Positions 6,135 to 12,358 of a stretch of 12,583 nt of DNA are shown here, piece after piece. The DNA is taken from positions 116,376-128,958 of the forward strand of contig NZ_QUIV01000009.1 in the NCBI RefSeq assembly GCF_003480315.1, written 5' to 3'. Source of the stretch: Clostridium sp. AM33-3. Lineage in GTDB: Bacteria > Bacillota > Clostridia > Lachnospirales > Lachnospiraceae. Every line of letters begins with the position of its first letter. Position 1 is the first letter of the stretch. The notes under the pieces are model-generated. The model saw nothing but the letters and a program-made list of their open reading frames with translations. It searched no databases and had not been told where the DNA came from. Made by a program: the position numbers and the translations under genes.

Positions 6135-6979
6135 GAGCGTCCTCCTATTTTTCCAATAGCACAACTAACCATAAATGCTACAATATCGATTGCCACTATC
6201 GTTGATCCTACCGGAGTTCCTGCCAGAATAGACAATAAAATCCCAACCACTGCACAAACTACCGATAGTATAACAGAGCATATCGTAACGCTAAAAAATG
6301 TCTTGTATACTCGCATTGCCGACAATGCCGGGAATATCACCAGTGCAGAAATCAGCAACGAACCGACTAAATTCATTGCAAGAACAATAATCACCGCTGT
6401 AATAACAGCAATTAACAGATTGTAAAAATCGGTTTTCATTCCCGTAGCTTTTGCAAATGTTTCATCAAATGTAACACAGAAAATTTTATAATAAAATATA
6501 ACAAAAACAACCACTACAATAACTGACAAGATGCTACATAATACCACCTGTTCTTTTGTCAATGTCAATATGGACGTTGATCCAAACAATGTACTACACA
6601 CATCTCCTGAAAGATTTGGACCCGTAGCGAACAGATTCATCAGCAGATAGCCGATTGCCAACGCTCCTACCGAAATCATAGCAATCGCTGCATCTCCTTT
6701 TATCTTTGTGTTCTGTCCTGTCCGCAATAACAAAACCGCACAAATAACCGTTACAGGCAAAATAAATATCATATTATTTGTAAAATTCAAAACGGATGCT
6801 ACCGCCATAGCTCCAAATGCCACATGAGATAAACCATCTCCTATGAAAGAAAAACGCTTCAATACCAAAGTAACACCAAGCAAAGAAGAACAGAGTGCGA
6901 TCAACACACCAACAATCAAAGCATACCTCACAAATGGGTACTGAAAATAAAAAATCAATTTATCAATCAAACAGTACAC
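6131..6979 (-). CDS. znuB: Zinc ABC transporter permease (ABC-3 family)
   Basis: This 282-residue integral membrane protein carries metal ions released by the ZnuA-like binding protein through the membrane. It has the ABC-3 family features: eight or nine hydrophobic helices, the early GVTLVLKRFSFIGDGLSHVAF stretch (residues 35-55), and the late NLVGSLLISALVIFPA region that contacts the ATPase. Length fits ZnuB/AdcB/MntB proteins. The start is a GTG at 6979 inside the end of the ATPase gene (13-base overlap) with GAGAGAAG before it. Its stop overlaps the following lipoprotein. Zinc rather than manganese is inferred from the Zur-like regulator in the locus. Confidence 0.92.
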   Translation of the reverse strand: MYCLIDKLIFYFQYPFVRYALIVGVLIALCSSLLGVTLVLKRFSFIGDGLSHVAFGAMAVASVLNFTNNMIFILPVTVICAVLLLRTGQNTKIKGDAAIAMISVGALAIGYLLMNLFATGPNLSGDVCSTLFGSTSILTLTKEQVVLCSILSVIVVVVFVIFYYKIFCVTFDETFAKATGMKTDFYNLLIAVITAVIIVLAMNLVGSLLISALVIFPALSAMRVYKTFFSVTICSVILSVVCAVVGILLSILAGTPVGSTIVAIDIVAFMVSCAIGKIGGRS

Positions 6980-7644
6980 CTTCTCTCATATTCCTGCTTC
7001 GTTCCATAAAATACTTTTTCTCCAATGTGTACAATATGGCTGGCATATTTCATGGCTGCTTTTATATCGTGAGAAATCATAATAATCGTAATCTTATCTT
7101 CCCTGTTTATTTTTTCAACAATACGGTACATCTCATCCGTTACTTTCGGATCAAGACCAGATACCGGCTCATCTAATAATAATATTTTCTTTGTTGCACA
7201 TAGTGCTCTTGCAAGTAAAACCCTCTGTTGCTGTCCTCCTGACAATTCCCGATAGCATCGATTTGCCAGATTTGTAATCTGTAGCTTTTCCATCATTTCA
7301 CTCGCACGTTTTTTCTCTGATCGGTTATAAAATGGTCGCATGCCTACACGATTCTGACATCCGGAGAGAATAATCTCTCTCACGGATGCAGGAAAATCTC
7401 TTTGTATTATCGTCTGCTGTGGTAAATATCCGATTTCATCGCTCTTTACTCCAGCTCCAAACGTGATTTTTCCACGAATGGGCTGTTGCAGGTTTAGCAA
7501 TGTTCTCATCAAGGTGGATTTACCAGATCCATTTTCTCCGATTATGCAAAGATAATCTCCATCTTTCACAGAAAAGTTGATATCTTGCAGCAGTACTTTT
7601 CCATCATATCCAATCGCCAGATTTTGACAGATAATCTGTTCCAT
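6967..7644 (-). CDS. znuC: Zinc ABC transporter ATPase
   Basis: The 225-residue protein is a complete ABC ATPase with Walker A GENGSGKST (36-44), Q-loop near PQQ (75-77), signature LSGGQQQR (134-141), Walker B ILLLDEP (154-160), D-loop SGLD and switch H192. It energises the cognate ABC-3 permease encoded next. It is slightly short against ZnuC/AdcC proteins (about 235-250) because there is little C-terminal extension. GGAGGAGCT precedes the ATG, and only 8 bp separate it from the znuA stop. The 3' end overlaps the permease gene by 13 bp. Confidence 0.95.
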   Translation of the reverse strand: MEQIICQNLAIGYDGKVLLQDINFSVKDGDYLCIIGENGSGKSTLMRTLLNLQQPIRGKITFGAGVKSDEIGYLPQQTIIQRDFPASVREIILSGCQNRVGMRPFYNRSEKKRASEMMEKLQITNLANRCYRELSGGQQQRVLLARALCATKKILLLDEPVSGLDPKVTDEMYRIVEKINREDKITIIMISHDIKAAMKYASHIVHIGEKVFYGTKQEYERRCTV

Positions 7645-7652
7645 AGCTCCTC

Positions 7653-8654
7653 CTACTGCAATGCCTCCTGCAAAACATTTAAGTTATTTTCCATAATTGA
7701 AAAATAAGTCGCTCCTTTTTTCACATCATCAGATGTCGTTGACTGCATAGAATCTAATGTTAAAATACCCTGATTTTTTTCTTTTGTATTTTCAATAATT
7801 GTTTTCGCAATTTTCTGGTCAGACTTTTCGATTGTCATGATATTTTTTAATCCAAGTTCGTCTGTCTTTCCTGCTAAAAACGTAATTGTTTCAAAGCTGG
7901 CTTCTGTCTCCGCTGAGCATCCAACAAAAGCTGCATAATAACTTAATCCATAATCATCTACCATATATCTGAACGGAAATCTATCCCCAAATAACAGTGT
8001 CTTCTGTGAAGCTGAGTCTACTGTTTCCTGATACTTCTTATCCAGTTCATCCAGTTTATCTGCATAAGCCTTTTCATTTTCCTGATAAGTATTCGCATTT
8101 TCAGTATCTATTTCAGCAAGATCATCAGCGATTGCCTTGCAAAGAACTTTTGCATTTCTTAAAGAAAGCCATACATGCTCGTCGTATTCCGCTTCTTCCT
8201 CGGCTCCATCTTTCGCCTCTTCTTCCTCTGCTTCCATGCCTTCAACAACCTCTTCTTCTTTTACACTGCTTCCAAGCACATCTAATAAATTTATGACTTT
8301 CATATCTTTATTAACAGCTTCCTTTAATGTATCTTCTACCCATGCATCTGACTCCCCGCCAACATAAATAAAAAGGTCACAATCAGAAATTTTCATAATA
8401 TCATCCGCAGTAGGCTGATAACTATGCAGATCTACTCCATTGTCAAGAAGCATCGTAAGATCCATGTTAGATACTTCATCTCCTGCAATCTCTTTTACCC
8501 AGTCATATTCTGGAAATACGGTTGTAACAACTTTAACCTGCTTATCATTATTATCTTTTGCCTGTGTATTGGTATTGGAATTATTTTGACCGCAAGCAGA
8601 AAGGCAGCATACTGCCATAACTGCTGCTAAAAGAATAGAAATATATTTTTTCAT
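7653..8654 (-). CDS. znuA: Zinc ABC transporter substrate-binding lipoprotein
   Basis: This 333-residue cluster A-1 solute-binding protein captures zinc outside the membrane. It has a lipoprotein signal with lipobox LSA-C21, a short Asn/Thr linker, then the VVTTVFPEYDW start of the fold. H77 in DLHSYQP and H160 in DEHVWLS are the expected first two metal ligands. Between them, where many ZnuA proteins carry a His-rich loop, residues 132-159 are instead strongly acidic (mostly Glu). The third region reads FGDRFPFRYM (D224), where classical ZnuA has His, as in many Firmicutes homologues. GGAGG lies nine bases before the ATG. It heads the znuACB block and is preceded by a structured leader (8653-8762). 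Confidence 0.93.
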   Translation of the reverse strand: MKKYISILLAAVMAVCCLSACGQNNSNTNTQAKDNNDKQVKVVTTVFPEYDWVKEIAGDEVSNMDLTMLLDNGVDLHSYQPTADDIMKISDCDLFIYVGGESDAWVEDTLKEAVNKDMKVINLLDVLGSSVKEEEVVEGMEAEEEEAKDGAEEEAEYDEHVWLSLRNAKVLCKAIADDLAEIDTENANTYQENEKAYADKLDELDKKYQETVDSASQKTLLFGDRFPFRYMVDDYGLSYYAAFVGCSAETEASFETITFLAGKTDELGLKNIMTIEKSDQKIAKTIIENTKEKNQGILTLDSMQSTTSDDVKKGATYFSIMENNLNVLQEALQ

Positions 8655-8762
8655 TGAATAAAACCTCCATTTTTATCTTAACTTTTCTAAAAAAGGGTAC
8701 AAAAACAGAAAGGTACACCCTTAGGACTACCCTTTCTGCTTTATAAAAAAGTTTTATTCAAT
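8653..8762 (-). promoter_or_regulatory. Structured leader between the 99-residue gene and znuA
   Basis: ATTGAATAAAAC (8762-8751 on the minus strand) and GTTTTATTCAAT (8664-8653) are perfect 12-bp complementary arms. The first spans the TGA stop of the upstream gene; the second lies between the GGAGG and the ATG of znuA and includes its AT. Inside are a terminator hairpin (8706-8738) and an alternative one (8692-8699 with 8728-8735) that share an arm. No good sigma-A promoter is seen here, so znuA probably depends on readthrough from the zur promoter. Confidence 0.5.
8701..8738 (-). terminator. Terminator or attenuator before znuA
   Basis: On the minus strand CAGAAAGGGTA pairs with TACCTTTCTG (one bulged G), followed by TTTTTG. 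It lies 20 bp after the stop of the 99-residue gene. If fully efficient it would cut znuACB off from the zur promoter, so partial or conditional termination is likely. Confidence 0.65.
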
Positions 8763-9057
8763 CGTTTAGTCTTACCTTTTGACTTACAAGAGATGTATCA
8801 GAAACAATTAAAAACTGACCTGTTATCAATAGTGCAAACAATATCAGCATCGGATTTATGGTTGCAATCGTAATCGTACCATTACCTACATTCCTTAATG
8901 TCTGCTCTGCTTGATGAATATTGGCACAAATCGGACAGTCTTCGCCTGTACAGTAATGATTTTCTTCTTTTACAATATAGAAAAGAGAAGCAAATGTAAC
9001 AAATATGAATAAAATGCATACTGCCATTGAAAATACTCTTTTTTTCTTCGTATTCAT
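8758..9057 (-). CDS. Small membrane protein with Cys/His loop, zinc locus
   Basis: The family is not recognised. The 99-residue protein has two predicted membrane helices (about 8-29 and 61-85) joined by a hydrophilic loop. The loop contains H34, C36, C41, C44 and H48 in the pattern H-Y-C-x4-C-P-x-C-x3-H, which looks like a metal-binding site. With a Lys-rich N-terminus inside, the loop would face outward. The start at 9057 has AAGGAGA six bases upstream; a longer frame to 9081 lacks support. It is 33 bp after the zur-like gene and before znuA, so it likely takes part in zinc sensing, delivery or uptake. Confidence 0.8.
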   Translation of the reverse strand: MNTKKKRVFSMAVCILFIFVTFASLFYIVKEENHYCTGEDCPICANIHQAEQTLRNVGNGTITIATINPMLILFALLITGQFLIVSDTSLVSQKVRLND

Positions 9058-9090
9058 TTGTTTCTCCTTTCCCACAATCACACTGTGTTT

Positions 9091-9513
9091 TTAATTTTGT
9101 GTTTTCTTACATTCACTGCATATTCCATAAAATACTGTACGCAGAGAATCCATCTCAAAACCATGATGTTCCATCATATGTTGTTTCAGACTTTCCACTT
9201 CATTACACTGCAAATGAATTAGCTTTCCACATTTTTCACATTTGCAATGATAGCATACCATCTGATTTTCTTTTTCATGGCTGCCCATATATTCAAAACA
9301 GGCACTGCTGATTCCGTCTACAACATATTTAGCAACCAGACCTTCTTCGACCATTTTCTCCAGATGGCGATAAACAGTTGTTGTTCCAATGGATATCCCC
9401 TTTTTCTGAAAATATTCACAAATGTCATTTACGGTAACATGGCTGCCTTGAACTGATTTCAAAAAAGTAAGTAATTCGGTCATTTGCTTTGTCTTGTATG
9501 GTGCTTTCGCCAA
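9091..9513 (-). CDS. zur: Fur-family metal regulator, Zur-like
   Basis: From a TTG start at 9513, the 140-residue protein has a Fur-type winged helix (IGTTTVYRHLEKMVEEGLV, 42-60) and a metal-binding domain. The structural zinc cysteines are C92, C95, C132 and C135. The usual HxHxxC motif reads CYHCKC, so the first His is replaced by C87. TTG is preferred because GAGGTG lies six bases upstream and it yields the familiar MAKAPYKTKQM beginning; the ATG at 9570 has no such site and would fall on the operator side. It heads the zinc-uptake locus, which argues for Zur, repressing when zinc is sufficient. Two near-identical palindromes bracket its promoter. Confidence 0.85.
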   Translation of the reverse strand: MAKAPYKTKQMTELLTFLKSVQGSHVTVNDICEYFQKKGISIGTTTVYRHLEKMVEEGLVAKYVVDGISSACFEYMGSHEKENQMVCYHCKCEKCGKLIHLQCNEVESLKQHMMEHHGFEMDSLRTVFYGICSECKKTQN

Positions 9514-9536
9514 ATCAATCACCTCGCTTCTCAATT

Positions 9537-9551
9537 TGAAAACCATTTTCA
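9537..9551 (-). promoter_or_regulatory. Zur-type operator, promoter-proximal copy
   Basis: TGAAAA-CCA-TTTTCA is a perfect 6-3-6 dyad. It starts at the -10 box and covers the transcription start. It is part of a 24-bp direct repeat (with 9583-9606) that differs at only two positions. Confidence 0.7.
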
Positions 9552-9578
9552 TTTTATCACATAATTCCATTTTGTCAA
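9551..9578 (-). promoter_or_regulatory. Sigma-A promoter of the zinc locus
   Basis: TTGACA (9578-9573) and TAAAAT (9556-9551) are separated by 16 bp on the minus strand. The promoter lies exactly between the two operator copies. Confidence 0.75.
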
Positions 9579-9585
9579 TATAATT

Positions 9586-9600
9586 TGAAAATCGTTTTCA
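9586..9600 (-). promoter_or_regulatory. Zur-type operator, upstream copy
   Basis: TGAAAA-TCG-TTTTCA is a perfect 6-3-6 dyad located 8 bp upstream of the -35 box and 49 bp from the other copy. It begins 3 bp after the tnpV stop, so the accessory DNA reaches right up to it. Confidence 0.7.
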
Positions 9601-9602
9601 TT

Positions 9603-9941
9603 TTATTGTTGATAAATAAGTTCTCTATTCACAATCTCCCTCGCACATGCCTGTATGTTATTCATTCTTCCACCCCATTCCCAGGCATTATCCGCCTTCA
9701 ACTGCTCCGTAATTCCCTGGGCCTGTTCTTCTATATCTGCCAGATAACTGTTCAGTCTGCAACTCATGAGCAGATCAAGATATACATTCCTGCGGTATTC
9801 CTTCAAATACCGCAAATGTCTTTTTCCCCATACTCCAATAAATCTCGATTCTTCTTCGTCCGGCAAAGTAAGGCAAGGGATAAAATAATCCCCATGTCTG
9901 ATATAAGTGCCACCCATTTCTTCAAAAATTGTTTTCTTCAT
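9603..9941 (-). CDS. tnpV: TnpV-like transposon-encoded protein, slightly shortened
   Basis: The 112-residue product starts MKKTIFEEMGGTY and includes the family stretch WGKRHLRYLKEYRR and the C-terminal EIVNRELIY, matching TnpV proteins of Tn4451-type mobilisable transposons. Its biochemical role is unknown. TnpV proteins as I recall them have about 15-18 more residues between LADIEEQA and QGITEQLKAD, so an in-frame deletion between short QAQ-type repeats is likely. AAGGTGG precedes the ATG at 9941; the frame is open to 10106, but that part overlaps the mobilisation fragment. No recombinase (tnpX) is present, so this is a remnant. Confidence 0.75.
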   Translation of the reverse strand: MKKTIFEEMGGTYIRHGDYFIPCLTLPDEEESRFIGVWGKRHLRYLKEYRRNVYLDLLMSCRLNSYLADIEEQAQGITEQLKADNAWEWGGRMNNIQACAREIVNRELIYQQ

Positions 9942-9958
9942 AATCTGTTCCACCTTTC

Positions 9959-10396
9959 TTATCGCTCCATGTCTCTGGATTTCTTCTTTGTCCGCTTCGA
10001 CTGCTGTCTGCCTTCCTGCTGATAGCTGTGCAGTTTTTTCAGCACACTTATCTTTGTCGGCGGGTCTGATGTCTGTTTCTTCTTCTGTGCTGTCTGATTC
10101 TTCCACTCTCGCAGATCCTTGTTATATTCCCGGATCAGCTCCTCTGATTTGTGATATGCCTTTGCAAAAGATTGAACATCTGGATAGCCTGCCTGTTTTA
10201 CATTTTGCTCCATATCCGTGTGTATCCGCTTCTTCAGTTTCTCTGTCTGTTTGATTTTACTCTCTAAAGACTTCCGTTCTTTTCCTTTGAAAAATCCCTT
10301 TGTTTCGGAAAACTGCTTCTTCATGGAAGAAATCTCCTGCTGTGCCTGTTTCATTTCCTGTGACTGCTTCTGGAGTTTATCCATCAATATCCACAT
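9959..10396 (-). pseudogene. MobA/MobL-type relaxase C-terminal remnant
   Basis: The frame encodes about 145 residues of charged coiled coil (KQSQEMKQAQQEISSMKKQ, ETKGFFKGKERKSLESKIKQ) followed by GYPDVQSFAKAYHKSEELI and a basic tail. This pattern is the C-terminal region of relaxases on Lachnospiraceae mobilisable elements. The catalytic N-terminal part with Tyr and HUH histidines is missing: at about 10397 the minus-strand sequence switches to the antisense of a LysR-type gene. A shortened product from the ATG at 10384 could be made but cannot nick DNA. tnpV follows 17 bp later, as in intact elements. Identification is from memory of the family. Confidence 0.6.
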
Positions 10397-10397
10397 A

Positions 10398-10745
10398 AAT
10401 GACCAGGTGTTTATCTATGGGAAATTGGCATATGGACTTAGTCGTTTCACAAAACTGCTTCTTTCCAAATACCAGATCCACCCTAAAAGCGTTTTCAATC
10501 TTGGAAACAGCGAAGCAGCTTACTTATGTGCTGGATCCGGTTTTGGGGTTACCTTTTCTTCCGAAGAATATCTTAAAATCCCTTTTCCAGATGAATATAC
10601 CCGTCCTATTATCTGTTCGATTGAAAACGTTTTATGGAAACGTCCCATTGTACTTGCCTGCAAAAGCAGCCGTTTGGAAGAACCCCTGATCCAGGATATG
10701 GCATCTATCATCCGGCTGTTGTTCTTTCAGACCTCCGACTGTTAA
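10398..10745 (+). pseudogene. LysR-family regulator, C-terminal fragment
   Basis: The plus-strand frame encodes about 115 residues typical of the LysR substrate-binding domain. LLLSKYQIHPKSVFNLGN is followed by EAAYLCAGSGFGVTFSSEEY, equivalent to the alpha-helix and Gly-rich strand of subdomain II, and the segment closes with RPIVLACKSSRLEEPLIQDM. There is no DNA-binding N-terminus. Upstream the frame stays open to 10218 only because it runs through the antisense of the relaxase remnant. The junction at about 10390-10400 therefore marks a recombination or deletion. It has no start signal and should be non-functional. Confidence 0.6.
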
Positions 10746-10825
10746 TGTTTCACATTCCCATCCACCTGCTGGAATGGAATCTCGATTCCAGTAACGTCAT
10801 ACTCCAACTTGATCCCATATAGAAA
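10742..10825 (-). pseudogene. Short coding fragment converging on the LysR fragment
   Basis: On the minus strand a short frame ends EYDVTGIEIPFQQVDGNVKH before a TAA at 10744-10742, directly against the LysR stop. It is protein-like but only about 25 codons and has no start. Alternatively the other minus frame (GSSWSMTLLESRF) is the real one. The family is not recognised. Confidence 0.25.
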
Positions 10826-10850
10826 CCCCGGTACATGAACTGTACCGGGG
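10826..10850 (-). terminator. Strong hairpin, probable terminator
   Basis: CCCCGGTAC (10826-10834) and GTACCGGGG (10842-10850) form a perfect 9-bp GC-rich stem with a 7-base loop. On the minus strand TTTCTATAT follows, which fits weak intrinsic termination of the ribbon-helix-helix operon. On the plus strand the tail is A-rich. Confidence 0.55.
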
Positions 10851-10923
10851 AAGAAAAATTTCGTTATTTAATTTATCTACTTGACGGGTAGCACATCATT
10901 TACAAGGGTTTGCGGGGAATGTC

Positions 10924-11073
10924 TTATTCAAACTCGATTTTTACAATTGTATCTTTAAATAAAAACAAGTTAAATCCAGTGTTTTTCACATCATCATTTT
11001 CTACATTGTCTCTAAAATATGCATTATTTAAGTTTTTTGCAAGCATATTGCAAGCACAGGTTTTATTGTGCAT
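10924..11073 (-). CDS. 49-residue ORF directly behind the ribbon-helix-helix gene
   Basis: ATG at 11073 opens a 49-codon frame beginning MHNKTCACNM and ending KDTIVKIEFE before TAA at 10926. It starts 6 bp after the upstream stop. Composition looks protein-like: an Asn/Asp-rich middle and an alternating hydrophobic C-terminus suggesting beta-strands. There is no clear Shine-Dalgarno, so it would depend on coupling to the upstream gene. The family is not recognised. An operon of a ribbon-helix-helix protein plus a tiny partner recalls toxin-antitoxin or accessory-element regulation, but nothing in this protein identifies a toxin. No terminator lies between the two genes; the next hairpin is at 10826-10850. 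Confidence 0.45.
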   Translation of the reverse strand: MHNKTCACNMLAKNLNNAYFRDNVENDDVKNTGFNLFLFKDTIVKIEFE

Positions 11074-11079
11074 AGATTG

Positions 11080-11277
11080 TCACTTGTTTTCAATGACACA
11101 GCGTTCGGCTGCATATTCTAAAAAAATGCCAATCAATTCATTTCGGCTATGCCCTGTTTGGGCTGATATTTTATCCAGTTTCTCTACAGTTTCCTCTTTC
11201 AATCGCACGGAGAATGTTTTATACCCATCATCTCCTTTTGTTCTTTTAGGATGTAATACTAATTTTTCTTCTTTCAT
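11080..11277 (-). CDS. Ribbon-helix-helix (CopG/Arc-like) DNA-binding protein
   Basis: The 65-residue protein has the ribbon-helix-helix layout. A beta-strand KTFSVRLKEETVEKLDKIS (about 20-38) leads into helix 1, the turn TGHSRNELI has the typical S-R-N-E-L-I that opens helix 2, and a final helix GIFLEYAAE follows. A basic N-terminal tail (about 1-18) may add DNA contacts. GAGGTG precedes the ATG by seven bases. Such proteins act as dimeric autorepressors, antitoxins or plasmid/ICE accessory factors. It is divergent from the 157-residue gene, with a long palindrome in the shared control region, and is followed by a 49-residue frame. Confidence 0.8.
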   Translation of the reverse strand: MKEEKLVLHPKRTKGDDGYKTFSVRLKEETVEKLDKISAQTGHSRNELIGIFLEYAAERCVIENK

Positions 11278-11330
11278 GCCAAATCACCTCTATGTTAAAT
11301 TTTATGTTTTCATAGATGTGATTTATATGT

Positions 11331-11353
11331 TATAATTTATGTTATAAATTATA
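11331..11353. promoter_or_regulatory. AT-rich palindromic operator in a divergent control region
   Basis: TATAATTTAT (11331-11340) and ATAAATTATA (11344-11353) are perfect 10-bp arms around GTT. The site lies between the divergent ribbon-helix-helix gene and the 157-residue gene, just upstream of the latter's ribosome binding site. It also contains a TATAAT (11331-11336) that could be a plus-strand -10 box. It is the likely target of the neighbouring regulator. Confidence 0.55.
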
Positions 11354-11367
11354 TTAGAGGGATTGAA

Positions 11368-11841
11368 ATGAACTCAGACGAATTATACACGTTGAAAAGT
11401 ATGGTACTTGAAAACTACGAGCAGTACCATGACGGTCTTAGAATACTCTTAGAAAGCGATAAGGGGCTTTACAAGGCGTTTCGACAGTCTCCCCGTACAA
11501 AGTACCTAAAGACAGAGAACTTCTATTTAACGTCAAAAGAACGCCTTACGTACATGATGGGATTCATTGATGCCTTAGCTTGGCTGACAAGACAAGGAAA
11601 GTTAGTGCCAGATACATTCCCGACAGATATCGCAGGATTCACAGACCCAGAGGAAACCCCTGAAGAACGTGCAGAATATTTTGAGCAACGATACAAGGAC
11701 TTGTCGCCAGAACAGCGTGCCGAACTGGAAGCGTTTGATAAAGAAAACGAAGAAATGTGGCTTGAACAAGTCGAAGAAAGCATTAAAGAGAATAAAGTAA
11801 TCAACAATCTGATTCTGCGTATTATCACTGGGGAAGATTAG
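11368..11841 (+). CDS. Accessory-element protein of unknown function (157 aa)
   Basis: I do not recognise the family. The protein is soluble and acidic, without signal peptide or membrane helices. The N-terminal half (residues 1-85) is mixed helix with YLTSKERLTYMMGFIDALAW; the C-terminal half is a Glu-rich helical region (PEETPEERAEYFEQRYKD, then LEQVEESIKEN). AGAGGG lies six bases before the ATG. It is divergent from the ribbon-helix-helix regulator and shares its palindromic control region. A damaged copy of its C-terminal helix is found at 12359-12430, which suggests that it belongs to a family duplicated in this region. Base composition is somewhat richer in GC than the flanking genes. 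Confidence 0.75.
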   Translation: MNSDELYTLKSMVLENYEQYHDGLRILLESDKGLYKAFRQSPRTKYLKTENFYLTSKERLTYMMGFIDALAWLTRQGKLVPDTFPTDIAGFTDPEETPEERAEYFEQRYKDLSPEQRAELEAFDKENEEMWLEQVEESIKENKVINNLILRIITGED

Positions 11842-11894
11842 AAATTGGAAACTCATACGATATGTGCTTCGATGAACGATTATGAGGTGTGAAT

Positions 11895-12343
11895 ATGAAC
11901 AATTACAACTATGATGATGAAATACGAGAGGAACGGCTTGCAAGGGAAATTGGTAGGAAGTTTACCGAGTTAGGATTTGGTACCGTTCAGACAGATGAAG
12001 AATATGAGAAGTCAAAGAAAAATTTCAAAAAAAAGAAAAACGAGACATGTTTTTTGTTTCTATTTTCAGTGGATTGAGAACGATTATTTACACGCCACTA
12101 TCCATTGCGTTTCATGCAGTTTCTTTTGTAGCAAAAGGGATTGGCTACATTTCTTCTTTCGGACTGATTGCAGGAGTTTACTATCTGTATCAGTCTTTTT
12201 GTGCTTTCAAGAGCGGTATTCCGTTTGGAGAAATCGGAGAATTGAACAAGGCAGTATGCTTCATCATCTTTCCTTTTGTTGCTTATCTGGTAAGCTATGT
12301 TTGCGAAAAAATCCACATTTACTTTGAAGAAAATGCATACTAA
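11895..12343 (+). CDS. Membrane protein split between two frames (frameshift or programmed slip)
   Basis: Frame one starts at 11895 (GAGGTG five bases upstream) and gives a charged helical segment, REERLAREIGRKFTELGFG, then a Lys-rich stretch and stops at 12077. Frame two (-1), read from about 12035 to 12343, encodes EKRDMFFVSIFSGLRTI, then hydrophobic segments at about 12074-12195 and 12248-12310, ending EKIHIYFEENAY. The two frames together look like one protein with a soluble N-terminus and two or three membrane helices. The sequence A-AAA-AAG at 12029-12035 is in the correct phase for a -1 slip into frame two. A single-base loss near 12010 would also explain it. The second frame has an ATG at 12047, but no ribosome binding site. 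The family is not recognised. Confidence 0.55.
12029..12035 (+). other. Candidate -1 ribosomal slippery heptamer
   Basis: A-AAA-AAG lies in the zero frame of the 11895 reading frame (codons AAA 12030-12032, AAG 12033-12035), inside an 8-A run. It is the same heptamer as in Escherichia coli dnaX. Slippage would continue at GAA 12035-12037 in the membrane-domain frame. No strong downstream stem-loop is evident. Confidence 0.35.
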
Positions 12344-12358
12344 TGCTATCGTTGAATA

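Noticed and set aside
10218..10397. Upstream extension of the LysR fragment frame
   Set aside because: This part is the antisense of the relaxase coiled-coil region; the continuous frame across the junction is accidental.
10910..11335. 141-codon plus-strand frame
   Set aside because: It is antisense to the ribbon-helix-helix gene and the 49-codon frame, which have better coding signals; no ribosome binding site or domain.
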